Assembly (NCBI RefSeq): GCF_004168255.1
Contig: NZ_SEWG01000004.1
Location: 372,001-436,000 of the forward strand
DNA from: Mucilaginibacter terrigena
GTDB lineage: Bacteria > Bacteroidota > Bacteroidia > Sphingobacteriales > Sphingobacteriaceae
Reading direction: 5' to 3'
Length of the DNA stretch: 64,000 bases
Shown here: positions 45,811 to 54,969 of the stretch, one piece after another
How the letters are laid out: each line of letters opens with the position of its first letter
Position numbering within the stretch: position 1 is the first letter of the stretch
The notes under the pieces: generated by a model
What the model saw: the letters and a program-made list of their open reading frames with translations, nothing else
The model's database searches: none
What the model was told of the DNA's origin: nothing
Translations under genes and position numbers: made by a program

Positions 45811-47766
45811 TTACTTTTGCCAAACATTGTTGGCCGGGTTATAATCGGGCAATGCTTTATCAGGGTCGTAAGTAACTGATTGTATCTCCTCGGTTGAGGG
45901 ATATTTAAACACGAAACTACTGTTGCGTTCCCATATTTCTACAGGCAGTTTTACGCGGTCAATCTTACCGCTAACTGTTTTAATATCCAATACCACCGGC
46001 ATAACCAGTTTATCCAGGTTATCGATAGTAATTAAAGCGCCTTTGCTTACATCGCCGCCTACGTATTTAACATCGCGCACGCCAACATCAAGGCGCCAGT
46101 TATTTTCAAACCAACCTCTCCAAAACCAGTTAAGGTTTTCGCCGCTGGCATTTTCCATCGTACGGAAAAAATCATCAGGCGTTGGGTGTTTAAACGCCCA
46201 GCGCGCAACATACGTACGGAAAGCAAAGTCAAAACGCTCTGGCCCTAATACCGTTTCGCGTAACATTGTTAAGCCAAGGCCGGGTTTAAAGTATAATAAC
46301 AAGCCTGTGTTTTGTTCCTTCAGGTTTTCGGGCGTACTTAATACCGGCTCCAATTCGGGGCGGGTAACAGCTGCACCAAATTTTTGGATGTCCTGTTTTT
46401 TACCTGCGTACTCGCCTTTGTTAAAGTCGGCAGTGGTTAAGGTATTTATAAAAGTGTTAAAACCTTCATCCATCCAACCGTATAGGCGCTCGTTTGAGCC
46501 TACTATCATCGGGAACCAGGTGTGGCCAAATTCGTGATCGTTAACCCCCCACAGAGAACCTTTTTTAGCTTTCCAGCTGCAAAATACTATACCGGGGTAC
46601 TCCATGCCACCTACCCTGCCGGCAACAGCAGTAGCAGCAGGATAAGGATACTCGAACCATTTTTGAGAGTTATACTCGATAGATTTTTTTACATACTCTG
46701 TAGAGCGGCCCCATGCATCGTTGCCATCGCTTTCAACCGGGTAGGCCGATATAGCGATAGATTTTTTACCGCTTGGCAGATCCATTTTAGCGGCATCAAC
46801 TATAAACGATGCCGATGAACCCCATGATGCATCGCGGGCGTTCTTTATTTTAAAGTGCCAGGTAAGCTCTTTTTTACCCGCCGGGCGCGATGCCGGGCTG
46901 GTAACCTCATTAGCCGAACGTATTACAACGGTTTGCTCGCTTTTTTCGGCCTGCGCCCAGCGTTTTATTTGCTCGGGGGTGTAAACATCCTGCGGGTTTT
47001 GCAACTCGCCCGATGCAACTACAATATGGTTGGCCGGTGCGGTAATGCTCAGGTCAAAATCGCCATATTCCAGGTAAAACTCACCGGGGCCGGTGTAAGG
47101 CACAGCGTTCCAGCCCATTATATCATCGTACACGTACATGCGCGGGTACCATTGGGCTACTGTGTATATTTTACCATTTTTGGTATCCTGGATACCTGTA
47201 CGGTCCGATCCGTATTCGGGCACTATAAAAGAGTACTCGATATTAAGTTTTACCTGGCCGCCGTTAGGGTTTACGCCAGCAGGCAAAAATATCTGCATAC
47301 GGGTATCGTCAATTAAATATTTAACGGGCGTATCGCCAATTTTAACAGATTTTATGGTGTAACCACCTTTTGACATATCGCCTTTGCCACCGTTACGGCT
47401 GCCGCTTGGCGGTATAATTGCCGAGCCGCGCGAATCTGATTTAAATAAATTCTGGTCTAATTGCATCCACAAAAAGTCGAGTTTTTGCGGGCTGTTGTTG
47501 GTGTAGTTTAACACTTCGCTGCCTGTAACCTCGTTGGTTTGGTCGTTAAGCTTCGCGGTTAACTGGTAATCGGCGCGGTTTTGCCAGTATTTTGGCCCCG
47601 GCTGCCCATCTGCCGCGCGAAACTCCGACCCGTTTTTTGTGTAAAAGAAAGGTGCAAAAGAATCGTGATAGTTATAGGTGCTAACCGGTGGCTGCTGCTG
47701 CGCCTGCACAACGCCACTAACGGTCATAATAGCCAGCGTGCAACCGGCAATTAGTTTCAGTTTCAT
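45811..47766 (-). CDS. M1-family zinc metallopeptidase, secreted
   Basis: The 651-residue precursor has a signal peptide ([20 protein letters not shown] followed by QAQQ). The zinc site is [20 protein letters not shown] with the third ligand in [10 protein letters not shown], giving HExxH-18-[11 protein letters not shown] stands where aminopeptidase N has GAMEN. A beta-rich domain occupies roughly residues 50-300, and the C-terminal part with the terminal-gluzincin pattern follows the active site. It probably trims peptides in the periplasm or at the cell surface; its exact specificity is unknown. It is a monocistronic-looking gene with its own terminator. Confidence 0.92.
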   Translation of the reverse strand: MKLKLIAGCTLAIMTVSGVVQAQQQPPVSTYNYHDSFAPFFYTKNGSEFRAADGQPGPKYWQNRADYQLTAKLNDQTNEVTGSEVLNYTNNSPQKLDFLWMQLDQNLFKSDSRGSAIIPPSGSRNGGKGDMSKGGYTIKSVKIGDTPVKYLIDDTRMQIFLPAGVNPNGGQVKLNIEYSFIVPEYGSDRTGIQDTKNGKIYTVAQWYPRMYVYDDIMGWNAVPYTGPGEFYLEYGDFDLSITAPANHIVVASGELQNPQDVYTPEQIKRWAQAEKSEQTVVIRSANEVTSPASRPAGKKELTWHFKIKNARDASWGSSASFIVDAAKMDLPSGKKSIAISAYPVESDGNDAWGRSTEYVKKSIEYNSQKWFEYPYPAATAVAGRVGGMEYPGIVFCSWKAKKGSLWGVNDHEFGHTWFPMIVGSNERLYGWMDEGFNTFINTLTTADFNKGEYAGKKQDIQKFGAAVTRPELEPVLSTPENLKEQNTGLLLYFKPGLGLTMLRETVLGPERFDFAFRTYVARWAFKHPTPDDFFRTMENASGENLNWFWRGWFENNWRLDVGVRDVKYVGGDVSKGALITIDNLDKLVMPVVLDIKTVSGKIDRVKLPVEIWERNSSFVFKYPSTEEIQSVTYDPDKALPDYNPANNVWQK

Positions 47767-47909
47767 AATTTTATAATGATTTTAGTAAAAACAAAGGACA
47801 ATAATACAAATTATTGATTTCACAATGTTATCAAATTATAAAGTGTAATAATTAAGTTACGGGCTAATAATTAGCGGGTTATAATTTGATGAGTTATTTT
47901 GACGGATAC

Positions 47910-48254
47910 TTATTTAAGTTCCTTTTCGTAAACCCCTTCATCAAACCCAAAAAACAACAGATCACCCTTCTCGATAACCGGGCGTTTGATCATGCTGGTT
48001 TTTTGCTGCAATAGCTGCAGTGCATCATCTTTTGTTTTGATGCTTTCCTTAACGGCGGGGTCAAGCTGCTTCCAGGTGAGGCCCTGTTTGTTCATGAACT
48101 TTTCGTAGCCGGCTTTTTTATCCCACTCACTCAGTTTTTCGGCGCTGATACCCAGTTTCTTAAAATCGTGAAACTCGTAGGCCACGTTGTTAGCCTTTAG
48201 CCAGTCGAGCGCCTTTTTTACCGTATTGCAATTGGTGATGCCGTAAACTTTCAT
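47910..48254 (-). CDS. ArsC/Spx-family thioredoxin-fold protein
   Basis: The 114-residue protein begins MKVYGITNCNTVKKALDWLK, with a single Cys in the TNCNTV loop, and ends MIKRPVIEKGDLLFFGFDEG. This matches the YffB/ArsC-related group (Spx, MgsR, YffB) with the conserved RP motif. A true arsenate reductase function is not implied, and no ars operon is present. It probably has a thiol-dependent role of unknown type. It is transcribed leftwards, separated by 46 nt from the toxin gene. Confidence 0.88.
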   Translation of the reverse strand: MKVYGITNCNTVKKALDWLKANNVAYEFHDFKKLGISAEKLSEWDKKAGYEKFMNKQGLTWKQLDPAVKESIKTKDDALQLLQQKTSMIKRPVIEKGDLLFFGFDEGVYEKELK

Positions 48255-48300
48255 AAGTATCTTATTTGAAATATTGAATTGGGTTTGTGAAGAGTGTGTA

Positions 48301-48582
48301 CTACTTACTATGGTAATGACCCATTGCAGAAACTACAAAAACGGTCACAACATCCTCTTCAACTTTATAGATCAGCCTGTCTTTTTGATTAATGCGTCTT
48401 GACCAAAACCCTGTAAGTTCGTATTTTAATTGTTCGGGATTACCAATACCTGTATACGGCGTTTCTGAAAGCTCGATGAGGATTTTTTCGATCTTTTTTA
48501 GTGTTCCCTTATCACCAGATCTATAATGCTGCTTTAAATGCTTTTGGGCCAGCTCTTCTATTTTAAGTTTAAACTGCCCCAT
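48301..48582 (-). CDS. YoeB/Txe-family mRNA-endonuclease toxin
   Basis: The 93-residue protein matches YoeB in its second half: LTGFWSRRINQKDRLIYKVE is the signature block, followed by the C-terminal GHYHSK where the catalytic His-Tyr pair sits. YoeB cuts mRNA in the ribosomal A site. The N-terminus (MGQFKLKIEELAQKHLKQHY) fits the first helix. Its gene overlaps the upstream small gene by 25 nt, the usual antitoxin-first arrangement. All key residues seem intact, so it is probably active. Confidence 0.9.
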   Translation of the reverse strand: MGQFKLKIEELAQKHLKQHYRSGDKGTLKKIEKILIELSETPYTGIGNPEQLKYELTGFWSRRINQKDRLIYKVEEDVVTVFVVSAMGHYHSK

Positions 48583-48755
48583 ACATCTTTTGGATCAACC
48601 TCTGTATAATTGCCGCTTTTACTTGCCTTTTTCACAATTGCTACAAACTCAGGGTCATAAGGACTTGTTTCCACGCTAACCTTTAATGCTTTAGCAACTG
48701 CCTTTAAAGCTGTCAGCTGCTCTTTATTTTGAGGATGCATTATTAATGTTGTCAT
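48558..48755 (-). CDS. Antitoxin of the YoeB-type pair (DUF2683-like)
   Basis: Using the ATG at 48,755 gives 65 residues (MTTLIMHPQNKEQLTALKAV). The N-terminal half resembles the DUF2683 antitoxin-like pattern: a short strand, then a helix with ALKAVAKALKVSVET. The C-terminal half (VDPKDVWGSLNL) is likely the toxin-binding arm. It is not a YefM/Phd-type antitoxin. A 25-nt overlap with the toxin gene gives translational coupling. The call depends mainly on context. Confidence 0.78.
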   Translation of the reverse strand: MTTLIMHPQNKEQLTALKAVAKALKVSVETSPYDPEFVAIVKKASKSGNYTEVDPKDVWGSLNLK

Positions 48756-48832
48756 ATTCAAATTTACTCAATTATATCTAAAGCTTCAAATAGCAGGCAA
48801 GCGGATTTTATCGTATAATGCTTTAGAGCATC

Positions 48833-49393
48833 TTACTTGTTAAACTTTGTCATGGTAAGCTCGGTACCGATGGCAGCAAAGCTTTTTATCATATCTATCG
48901 ACCGGTCTATCAGGGCGGGCAGCTCGGGCTTTTCGTCGCTATCGAAACCGCTCAGCACGTAATCAACCTGCCGGCCTTTGGGATAGTTATCGCCCACACC
49001 AAACCTAAGGCGCGCGTATTCATTATTGCCCAGGGTAGCCTCGATATGCTTTAGGCCGTTGTGCCCGGCAGCGCTGCCTTTGGGTTTTAAACGCAGGGTA
49101 CCCAATGGCAGGGCAATATCATCAACTATCACCAAAACATTTTGCACAGGGATCTTCAGCTCCTTCATCCAGTGGTTTAGCGCTTTGCCGCTAAGATTCA
49201 TGTAGGTGGTTGGTTTAATAAGGTGCAGGCTGCGGCCTTTGTGGTTAACTTCGGTATAAGAGGCAAGGCGCATAGTGTAAAACTTAGCCCCCTCCTGCTT
49301 TGCCAATTCGTCAAGCACCATAAAACCAATATTATGCCTTGTATCTGCATACTCCGGCCCAATATTTCCTAAACCAACAATTAGATATTTCAT
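48833..49393 (-). CDS. pth: Peptidyl-tRNA hydrolase
   Basis: I place the start at 49,393, giving 186 residues (MKYLIVGLGNIGPEYADTRH). The longer open frame to 49,468 only adds a Pro/Gly stretch encoded by repeat E13. The catalytic His follows ADTRHNIGF. KPTTYMNLSGKAL, VIVDDIALPLGTLRLKPKGS and GHNGLKHIEATLG are the family motifs. It frees tRNA from peptidyl-tRNA that drops off ribosomes. It follows rplY, a neighbour pairing common in many bacteria, and lies upstream of the toxin-antitoxin pair. Confidence 0.95.
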   Translation of the reverse strand: MKYLIVGLGNIGPEYADTRHNIGFMVLDELAKQEGAKFYTMRLASYTEVNHKGRSLHLIKPTTYMNLSGKALNHWMKELKIPVQNVLVIVDDIALPLGTLRLKPKGSAAGHNGLKHIEATLGNNEYARLRFGVGDNYPKGRQVDYVLSGFDSDEKPELPALIDRSIDMIKSFAAIGTELTMTKFNK

Positions 49394-49394
49394 A

Positions 49395-49575
49395 CCCCCT
49401 CCGCCCCCTGAAGGGGGAACTCTTTTAAAAAACTTGCTAAAATATGGTCTGATTGCCATGCATAGCATCCTTACGGATGTTTGTTAAGCTACGAATATAT
49501 TAAATTAAACAAAAAAGCGACAGGTATAAAACCTATCGCTTTTAGTTTCCGTTCCCCCTTCAGGGGGTTAGGGGG
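49395..49575. repeat. G/C-run inverted element E13 between rplY and pth
   Basis: The left arm, 49,395-49,422, contains CCCCCTC, CGCCCCC and TGAAGGGGGAAC. The right arm, 49,551-49,575, is its inverted counterpart (GTTCCCCCTTCAGGGGG, then TTAGGGGG). Words start about every 7 nt, and each arm is also locally palindromic (CCCCCTGAAGGGGG type). The rplY terminator lies in the loop. The left arm ends one base before the pth start codon, so it would form part of the leader. Confidence 0.65.
49511..49543 (-). terminator. Rho-independent terminator of rplY
   Basis: AAAAGCGA and AGGT pair with ACCT and TCGCTTTT around ATAAA. The minus strand ends in a T run. It lies about 35 nt after the rplY stop, inside the loop of E13. 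Confidence 0.88.
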
Positions 49576-49577
49576 CA

Positions 49578-50162
49578 TTATTTTTTACCAGATGCTGCTT
49601 CTTGCTCAGCCTGGCGTAATGCACGTGAAGTAGTTACAGATACAATTGTATCTTCCTGCGCGTTAGTAATAGTAAGGTTAGGGAAGCTGATCTCGCTAAC
49701 TTTTACCGATTTACCAACCTCAAGGGCTGCAATACTTACTTCGATATTATCCAAATGGTCTTTAGGCAAAGCCTTAACACGCAGTTTCCTTAGTTTTTGA
49801 ACTAATTTACCACCCACTTTAACACCCGGAGAAGTTCCTGTCAATTTTACAGGGATCTCGATAGTGATCGGTTTCTTTTCATCTAACAATAAAAAGTCGA
49901 TGTGGATAAGTTGTTCCGTTAACGGGTGGAACTGCATATCTTTAATAATAGCCTTCGACTTTGCGCCGGCTATGTTAAGCTCGATGAAATGAACAACCGG
50001 AGTATAAACTACGGCCCTCAAATCAGCTGCGGACACTGCAAAGTGGGTTTGGGTTGGCCCACCGTAAAGTACTGCAGGCACTAAGCCCTGGTAACGCAGT
50101 CCTTTAGCGTCTCTTTTCCCTACGTTCTCTCTTGGAGAACCGCTAATAGCAATTGATTTCAT
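49578..50162 (-). CDS. rplY: 50S ribosomal protein L25 (Ctc-type general stress form)
   Basis: The 194 residues cover the L25 domain (MKSIAISGSPRENVGKRDAK, LRYQGLVPAVLYGG, HFIELNI) plus the extra TL5/Ctc C-terminal beta domain (GVKVGGKLVQKLRKLRVKAL, VGKSVKVSEISFPNLTI). It binds 5S rRNA. The leader is A/T-rich without a Shine-Dalgarno. E11 sits between prs and this gene. The C-terminal tail (EQEAASGKK) is flexible and charged. Confidence 0.95.
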   Translation of the reverse strand: MKSIAISGSPRENVGKRDAKGLRYQGLVPAVLYGGPTQTHFAVSAADLRAVVYTPVVHFIELNIAGAKSKAIIKDMQFHPLTEQLIHIDFLLLDEKKPITIEIPVKLTGTSPGVKVGGKLVQKLRKLRVKALPKDHLDNIEVSIAALEVGKSVKVSEISFPNLTITNAQEDTIVSVTTSRALRQAEQEAASGKK

Positions 50163-50183
50163 TATTTATTTATTTATTTGTTA

Positions 50184-50291
50184 AGTTCATGGTTCATAGA
50201 TCATTGTTCATAGGATCTAATCCGCACAAATATTTTTATTCAACTAAAGTCCTGCTTCTGGCTATGAACCATCAACTATGAACCATAAGCT
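50184..50291. repeat. Heptad-arm inverted element E11 between prs and rplY (word GGTTCAT)
   Basis: The left arm, 50,184-50,218, is five words (AGTTCAT, GGTTCAT, AGATCAT, TGTTCAT and a variant). The right arm, 50,264-50,291, is four inverted words (ATGAACC, ATCAACT and relatives). The loop is about 45 nt. It ends 5 nt before the prs stop codon and shares its word with E2 and E5. Confidence 0.8.
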
Positions 50292-50296
50292 CTGTA

Positions 50297-51241
50297 TCAA
50301 TCTACCTTAAACAGCTGGCTTATCGAGCCATGTTCGTTTACATTGCTTATCGCTTTTGCAAACAGGTCGGCAGTGGTAAGCACCTTTATTTTAGGGCTCG
50401 AATGTTTAAGCGGTATGGTATCCGTTACTATCAGTTCTGCCAAGGCCGAGTTTTCGATAGTTTCGTAAGCTTTGCCTGATAATACAGGGTGTGTACAAAC
50501 CGCGCGTACGCTGCGTGCGCCACGCTCCATAATTAAGCCGGCTGCTTTTGCAAGCGTACCTGCTGTATCGCAAATATCATCTATCAGTACAATGTCCTGG
50601 TCGGTAACATCACCAATAATGGTCATGCTTTCAATCTCGTTTGCGCGCTTGCGGCGTTTATCGCAAATTACCACCTCGGCATTAAAGAACTTCGCAAAGC
50701 TGCGTGCCCTGTACGAACCACCCATATCAGGCGATGCAATGGTAAGGTTACCCAAACCCAGGCTTTTTATATAAGGTACAAATATGATGGATGCATCCAG
50801 GTGATCTACCGGCACATCAAAAAATGCCTGGATCTGTGCAGCGTGCAGGTCCATCGTCATGATACGGTTGATGCCTGCGGCTACCAGCAGGTTGGCCACC
50901 AGTTTTGAACCTATTGCAACACGGGGTTTATCCTTCCTGTCCTGACGGGCTAAACCGAAGTAAGGGATAACTGCTATAATATAATGGGCAGATGCACGGC
51001 GGGCGGCATCTATCATCATTAGCAGTTCCATCAGGTTATCGGTAGGCTGATGCGTGCTTTGGATCAAAAACACATCGCAACCGCGGATAGACTCGTTAAA
51101 ATGCGGTTGGAATTCGCCATCGCTGAAACGCGACAATACCACATCACCAAGCTCCTGGCCGTATGACTTAGCAATATGCTCTGACAACTCCTGCGAACCT
51201 GACCCTGCAAATAGCTTAACTGTATTAAACTGTAAAGGCAT
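50297..51241 (-). CDS. prs: Ribose-phosphate pyrophosphokinase (PRPP synthetase)
   Basis: The product has 314 residues. LFAGSGSQELSEHIAKSYGQ, RQDRKDKPRVAIGSKLVANL and TMDLHAAQIQAFFDVPVDHL are class I PRPP synthetase motifs, and VLIDDICDTAGTLAKA is the ribose-5-phosphate loop. It makes PRPP from ribose-5-P and ATP for nucleotide, His and Trp synthesis. It is probably transcribed with tRNA-Gln from the promoter at 51,499-51,528. Arm E12 begins 7 nt upstream of its start codon, so ribosome binding could be affected by the stem. Confidence 0.97.
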   Translation of the reverse strand: MPLQFNTVKLFAGSGSQELSEHIAKSYGQELGDVVLSRFSDGEFQPHFNESIRGCDVFLIQSTHQPTDNLMELLMMIDAARRASAHYIIAVIPYFGLARQDRKDKPRVAIGSKLVANLLVAAGINRIMTMDLHAAQIQAFFDVPVDHLDASIIFVPYIKSLGLGNLTIASPDMGGSYRARSFAKFFNAEVVICDKRRKRANEIESMTIIGDVTDQDIVLIDDICDTAGTLAKAAGLIMERGARSVRAVCTHPVLSGKAYETIENSALAELIVTDTIPLKHSSPKIKVLTTADLFAKAISNVNEHGSISQLFKVD

Positions 51242-51247
51242 CTTCTT

Positions 51248-51387
51248 ATTTCGGATTTACGATTTACGATTTCGGATTTAATATCCTGAGTCGTTAGTTC
51301 TGTACCAACCCCGTGTAAAAAACAATCGGATCTCAATTTTTCTATCAGAAGTAAATCCGAAATTGAAAATTCGAAATCCGAAATTTT
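51248..51387. repeat. Heptad-arm inverted element E12 between tRNA-Gln and prs (word ATTTCGG)
   Basis: The left arm, 51,248-51,282, is five words (ATTTCGG, ATTTACG and relatives). The right arm, 51,353-51,387, is five inverted words (AAATCCG, AAATTCG). The loop is about 70 nt. It fills the spacer from 7 nt before prs to 3 nt after tRNA-Gln and shares its word with E9. Confidence 0.8.
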
Positions 51388-51390
51388 ATG

Positions 51391-51461
51391 TTGCCCGACC
51401 AGGATTCGAACCTAGACAAACGGTACCAAAAACCGTCGTACTACCATTATACTATCAGGCA
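51391..51461 (-). tRNA. tRNA-Gln (anticodon TTG)
   Basis: This 71-nt gene has acceptor TGCCTGA paired with TCGGGCA (one T-G pair), anticodon arm ACGGT-TTTTGGT-ACCGT with TTG, and a T arm with TTCGAAT. The discriminator is A and no CCA is encoded. It is the first gene of a tRNA-Gln - prs - rplY - pth series on the minus strand. Confidence 0.95.
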
Positions 51462-51498
51462 ATCTCCTTTGGTTTGTAAGCCATCCCAAAAAGGAATG

Positions 51499-51528
51499 CA
51501 AATATAGGACGATTTTTGAGAACTCAAA
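51499..51528 (-). promoter_or_regulatory. Promoter of tRNA-Gln / prs
   Basis: TTTG (51,525-51,528) and TATATTTG (51,499-51,506) on the minus strand are separated by 18 nt. Both match the Bacteroidota promoter consensus perfectly. The tRNA begins about 38 nt downstream. Confidence 0.75.
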
Positions 51529-51672
51529 AGCAAAATTTAAAAAACTATTTCAAATTGTTTGGGGAGATAAAACATGCGTTAAAAAGTGTTAACGTTTACT
51601 GTTTTAACATAAACATCATAATGTTTTTGCTAATTTCGTCTGCTTAAACCTGATTTAGCTTGTAAATACAGC

Positions 51673-54600
51673 ATGAACTACAATAAGATAAACAATATTT
51701 TTGGCTGGTTAGCCGGCATTATTGCATCAATCACCTACATTTTAACGCTCGAACCATCAACCAGTTTTTGGGATTGCGGCGAATTTATAGCCTGTATATA
51801 CCGCCTGCAGGTTGCCCACCAACCGGGCGCGCCGCTATTTACCATGATAGGCAAGGTGTTTTCCCTGCTATCGTTAGGCGATAACATGAAGGTAGCCTAC
51901 TTTACCAATATGGCATCGGCCCTGGCCAGCGGCGCTACCATTATCTTCCTGTTCTGGACCATAACCGCACTGGCCAAAAAGCTGGTTGTTAAGGCCGGCG
52001 AGGAAATAACACAAACCAACATCATCCAGATTATAGGTGCAGGTTTAGTTGGTGCATTGGCCTACACCTGGTCTGATACTTTCTGGTTCTCGGCAGTTGA
52101 AAGTGAAGTTTACGCGCAATCATCCCTTTGTACGGCTATTGTTTTTTGGGCCATATTAAAATGGGAAGCCCACGCCGATGAGGCCCGGGCCGATAAATGG
52201 ATCATCTTTATTGCCTATGTAATGGGCTTATCTATCGGTATCCACCTGTTAAACTTGTTGGTAATACCGGCAATTGCTTTGGTTATATATTTCCGCAGGG
52301 CAAAAACAGTTACGGCAAGCGGTACCATCTGGAACTTTATGCTTGGTATTATTACCGTTGCTTTGATATTATGGGGGGTTATACAGTTTACGGTTAAAGG
52401 CGCTGCCTTTTCTGATCTGTTTTTTGTAAATACCCTGGGCATGGGTTTCGGCGATGGCGCTATTGTGTTTTTTATCCTGGTAATTGGCGCCCTGGCATCG
52501 GGTATATATTATACTATAAAACCATCAACTGTGTTTTTGGGGATAGCCATAGCATGTTTTGTTTTACTGCTTACCATTAGCGCCGGTATTATTGGCTTTA
52601 TTGCTGCAGCTGCAATATTGGCAATATCTGAGTATGTTTTAAAAGTACGCGAAAAGCGTGTTGCCCTTAACCGGGTATTGATCTGCGCATCGTTTATATT
52701 ATTTGGCTACAGCTCGTTTGTGATGATAGTGATACGGGCCAAAGCCGGTACCAATTTAAATAACAGCGACCCGCAGGACCCGTTTGCGGTAAACAGCTAC
52801 CTTAACCGCGACCAGTACGGCGATACACCTTTATTATATGGCGAGTACTTCGACTCGCAGGTTACCGACCAAACAGAAGGGGCTAATATTTATCGCCGTG
52901 GCGAAACAAAATATGAAGTTGCAGGTAAAAAATTAAAAACCATTTACGACCGCAACACCCTGTTCCCGCGTATGTTTAGCCAAAAAGCAGGCCATGCCGA
53001 GTTTTACAGGATGTGGAGCAACCTTGGGCCTGAAGAGCACCCTACCATGGCTACAAACCTTGGCTTTTTTGGCAGCTGGCAGGTAACACAAATGTATACC
53101 CGTTACTTTTTATGGAACTTTGCCGGCCGCGCCAACGAAATGGACGGGCAAACCGCACAAGGCATTGATGGCAGCTGGCTAAGTGGCTTTAACTTTGGTA
53201 AAGAGCTGCCCAGCACCGTTACGCAAAGCAAATCGTATAACAGGTTGTTTTTCCTGCCGTTAATAATTGGGCTACTGGGTATTATTTACCACTTTAGGCG
53301 CAACCAGCGCGATGCAGGCGTTGTAACCGTATTGTTCTTTTTTACCGGTTTGGCTATTGTGCTTTACCTAAACCAGGACCCATTGCAGCCACGCGAACGT
53401 GACTATGCCTATGCGGGATCGTTTTACGCCTTTGCCATTTGGATAGGCCTGGGCGTACTGCTTATAGCCGAGTTTTTAAGTAAGAAGATAAATGCAAAAA
53501 CCAGCGCTATTATAGCTACGGTAGTTTGTTTGCTTGCAGCGCCTGCCTTAATGGCCAGCCAGGAATGGGACGACCACGACCGCTCTACCAAGCTTACCCC
53601 GCACGATATTGCTTACGATTATTTAAACTCGTGCGCGCCAAACGCCATCCTGTTCACTTATGCCGATAACGATACTTACCCGCTTTGGTATATACAGGAG
53701 GTTGAAGGTGTACGCCCGGATGTGCGCATTGTAAACCTTAGCTTGCTGGGTACCGATTGGTACATCCGCCAGATGAAGCAAAAAATGAACGATTCGGCAC
53801 CATTGCCTGTAAGTATGCCTAACGATAAATTTAAAGCAGGTGTACGCGATGTTATATATTATAACGATGCAAAGGTGGCAGGCCCTATCGAGCTGAAAGA
53901 GGTGTTTGATTTTATCACATCAGACAATAAAGAAAACATGGTGCAGTACCAAAACGGCGAAAGCGCTAATTACCTGCCTACCAAAAACTTTAAAATGACG
54001 ATAAATGCCGATGAGGTTATCAGATCGGGCGCGGTACCTGCCGATCAGAAAGAGCGCATTGTACCTGAAATGGACTGGACCTTTAATGGCAAATATGTAA
54101 CAAAGGATTTCCTGGCCATGATGGATATACTGGCGCATAATAACTGGAAACGCCCGATATATTTTGCTACCACAGTACCAAGCGATAACATGCTTGGCCT
54201 TGATAAATACCTGTACAGCGAAGGCCTTACCATGCGCCTGATGCCATACAAACCGGATACTACCGTAGCACCTACCGAAAACAGCAATACGCTTATCATG
54301 TACAATAACATGGTAAACAAGTATAAATACGGCAACTTTAAAACTGCCAAATACCTCGATCACGAATCGTTGAACTTGTTTTACCCGTTAATTACGCGCT
54401 TGTATGCCACCCTTGCCGATAACCTTTTGAAAGAGGGGCACCAGGACCTGGCCAAAAAAACGCTGCAAAAATATGAAGCGGTGATGCCATCGCAGATCAT
54501 ATCATCAGAACTGGCCGTACGGAAATATTACATGGTTGAAAGTTTGTTCCGCATGGGCGAAACATCCCTGGCCACAAAACTTACAAACCAGATAGATGAT

Positions 54601-54810
54601 TATATTATCGATCAGCTAAAATTCAATTATGTGCTTTATCAAAAAGGCGATGCCGGCCTTAACACACGCGATGTACAGTTGTCGTTGTCGTTATTAAACG
54701 GCATAGCCACCATAACCAAAGAGCATAAACAAGACACATTAAGCGCCAAAATAAACGCTCAGCTTAAAGACTACGGCACAAAGTTTGGCGGCATGCAAAC
54801 ACAGCAATAG
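51673..54810 (+). CDS. DUF2723-family giant membrane protein, glycosyltransferase-like
   Basis: The 1,045-residue protein begins MNYNKINNIFGWLAGIIASI. EPSTSFWDCGEFIACIYRLQ near residues 28-47 is the DUF2723 signature, with an acidic pair in the first loop as in GT-C membrane glycosyltransferases that use lipid-linked donors. About a dozen helices lie in residues 10-660, and a soluble C-terminal half carries TPR-like helices near the end. NQDPLQPRERDYAYAGSFYA is another conserved block. DUF2723 proteins are almost confined to Bacteroidota and allies; I believe they are now classed as a glycosyltransferase family, but the acceptor (protein O-glycosylation or surface glycan) is not established here. 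The gene is monocistronic. Confidence 0.88.
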   Translation: MNYNKINNIFGWLAGIIASITYILTLEPSTSFWDCGEFIACIYRLQVAHQPGAPLFTMIGKVFSLLSLGDNMKVAYFTNMASALASGATIIFLFWTITALAKKLVVKAGEEITQTNIIQIIGAGLVGALAYTWSDTFWFSAVESEVYAQSSLCTAIVFWAILKWEAHADEARADKWIIFIAYVMGLSIGIHLLNLLVIPAIALVIYFRRAKTVTASGTIWNFMLGIITVALILWGVIQFTVKGAAFSDLFFVNTLGMGFGDGAIVFFILVIGALASGIYYTIKPSTVFLGIAIACFVLLLTISAGIIGFIAAAAILAISEYVLKVREKRVALNRVLICASFILFGYSSFVMIVIRAKAGTNLNNSDPQDPFAVNSYLNRDQYGDTPLLYGEYFDSQVTDQTEGANIYRRGETKYEVAGKKLKTIYDRNTLFPRMFSQKAGHAEFYRMWSNLGPEEHPTMATNLGFFGSWQVTQMYTRYFLWNFAGRANEMDGQTAQGIDGSWLSGFNFGKELPSTVTQSKSYNRLFFLPLIIGLLGIIYHFRRNQRDAGVVTVLFFFTGLAIVLYLNQDPLQPRERDYAYAGSFYAFAIWIGLGVLLIAEFLSKKINAKTSAIIATVVCLLAAPALMASQEWDDHDRSTKLTPHDIAYDYLNSCAPNAILFTYADNDTYPLWYIQEVEGVRPDVRIVNLSLLGTDWYIRQMKQKMNDSAPLPVSMPNDKFKAGVRDVIYYNDAKVAGPIELKEVFDFITSDNKENMVQYQNGESANYLPTKNFKMTINADEVIRSGAVPADQKERIVPEMDWTFNGKYVTKDFLAMMDILAHNNWKRPIYFATTVPSDNMLGLDKYLYSEGLTMRLMPYKPDTTVAPTENSNTLIMYNNMVNKYKYGNFKTAKYLDHESLNLFYPLITRLYATLADNLLKEGHQDLAKKTLQKYEAVMPSQIISSELAVRKYYMVESLFRMGETSLATKLTNQIDDYIIDQLKFNYVLYQKGDAGLNTRDVQLSLSLLNGIATITKEHKQDTLSAKINAQLKDYGTKFGGMQTQQ

Positions 54811-54830
54811 AACATATGTGCGAAAGAGAA

Positions 54831-54853
54831 AGCGGCGATGAGCCGCTTTTTTT
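54831..54853 (+). terminator. Rho-independent terminator of the DUF2723 gene
   Basis: AGCGGC (54,831-54,836), a 5-nt loop and GCCGCT (54,842-54,847) are followed by seven T residues on the plus strand. It lies 20 nt after the stop codon. Confidence 0.92.
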
Positions 54854-54888
54854 ATGCCTGATTCACAGCAAATCATTGCTAATAAGCC

Positions 54889-54913
54889 TGTCATGGTGAG
54901 CCTGTCGAACCAT
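54889..54913. repeat. Dispersed-type motif with ATGGT/ACCAT ends
   Basis: The segment TGTCATGGTGAGCCTGTCG followed by AACCAT forms an ATGGT/ACCAT stem. Read as protein it gives VMVSLSNH, a peptide I remember from many spurious small ORFs in this and other phyla. It is therefore probably one copy of a widely dispersed repeat. It lies between two convergent terminators. Only this copy is seen in the window. Confidence 0.5.
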
Positions 54914-54969
54914 TTGCCCGTTTTTTCAAGCCTTAGACTGATACATGGCTTACCTGGTGGTTGTAAACA

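Noticed and set aside
47910..48254. Arsenate reductase
   Set aside because: Single-Cys YffB/Spx-type protein without ars neighbours; only the family level is supported.
49394..49468. A longer pth with 25 extra N-terminal residues
   Set aside because: The extension is Pro/Gly-rich and encoded by repeat E13. The family normally starts at MKYLIVGLGN.
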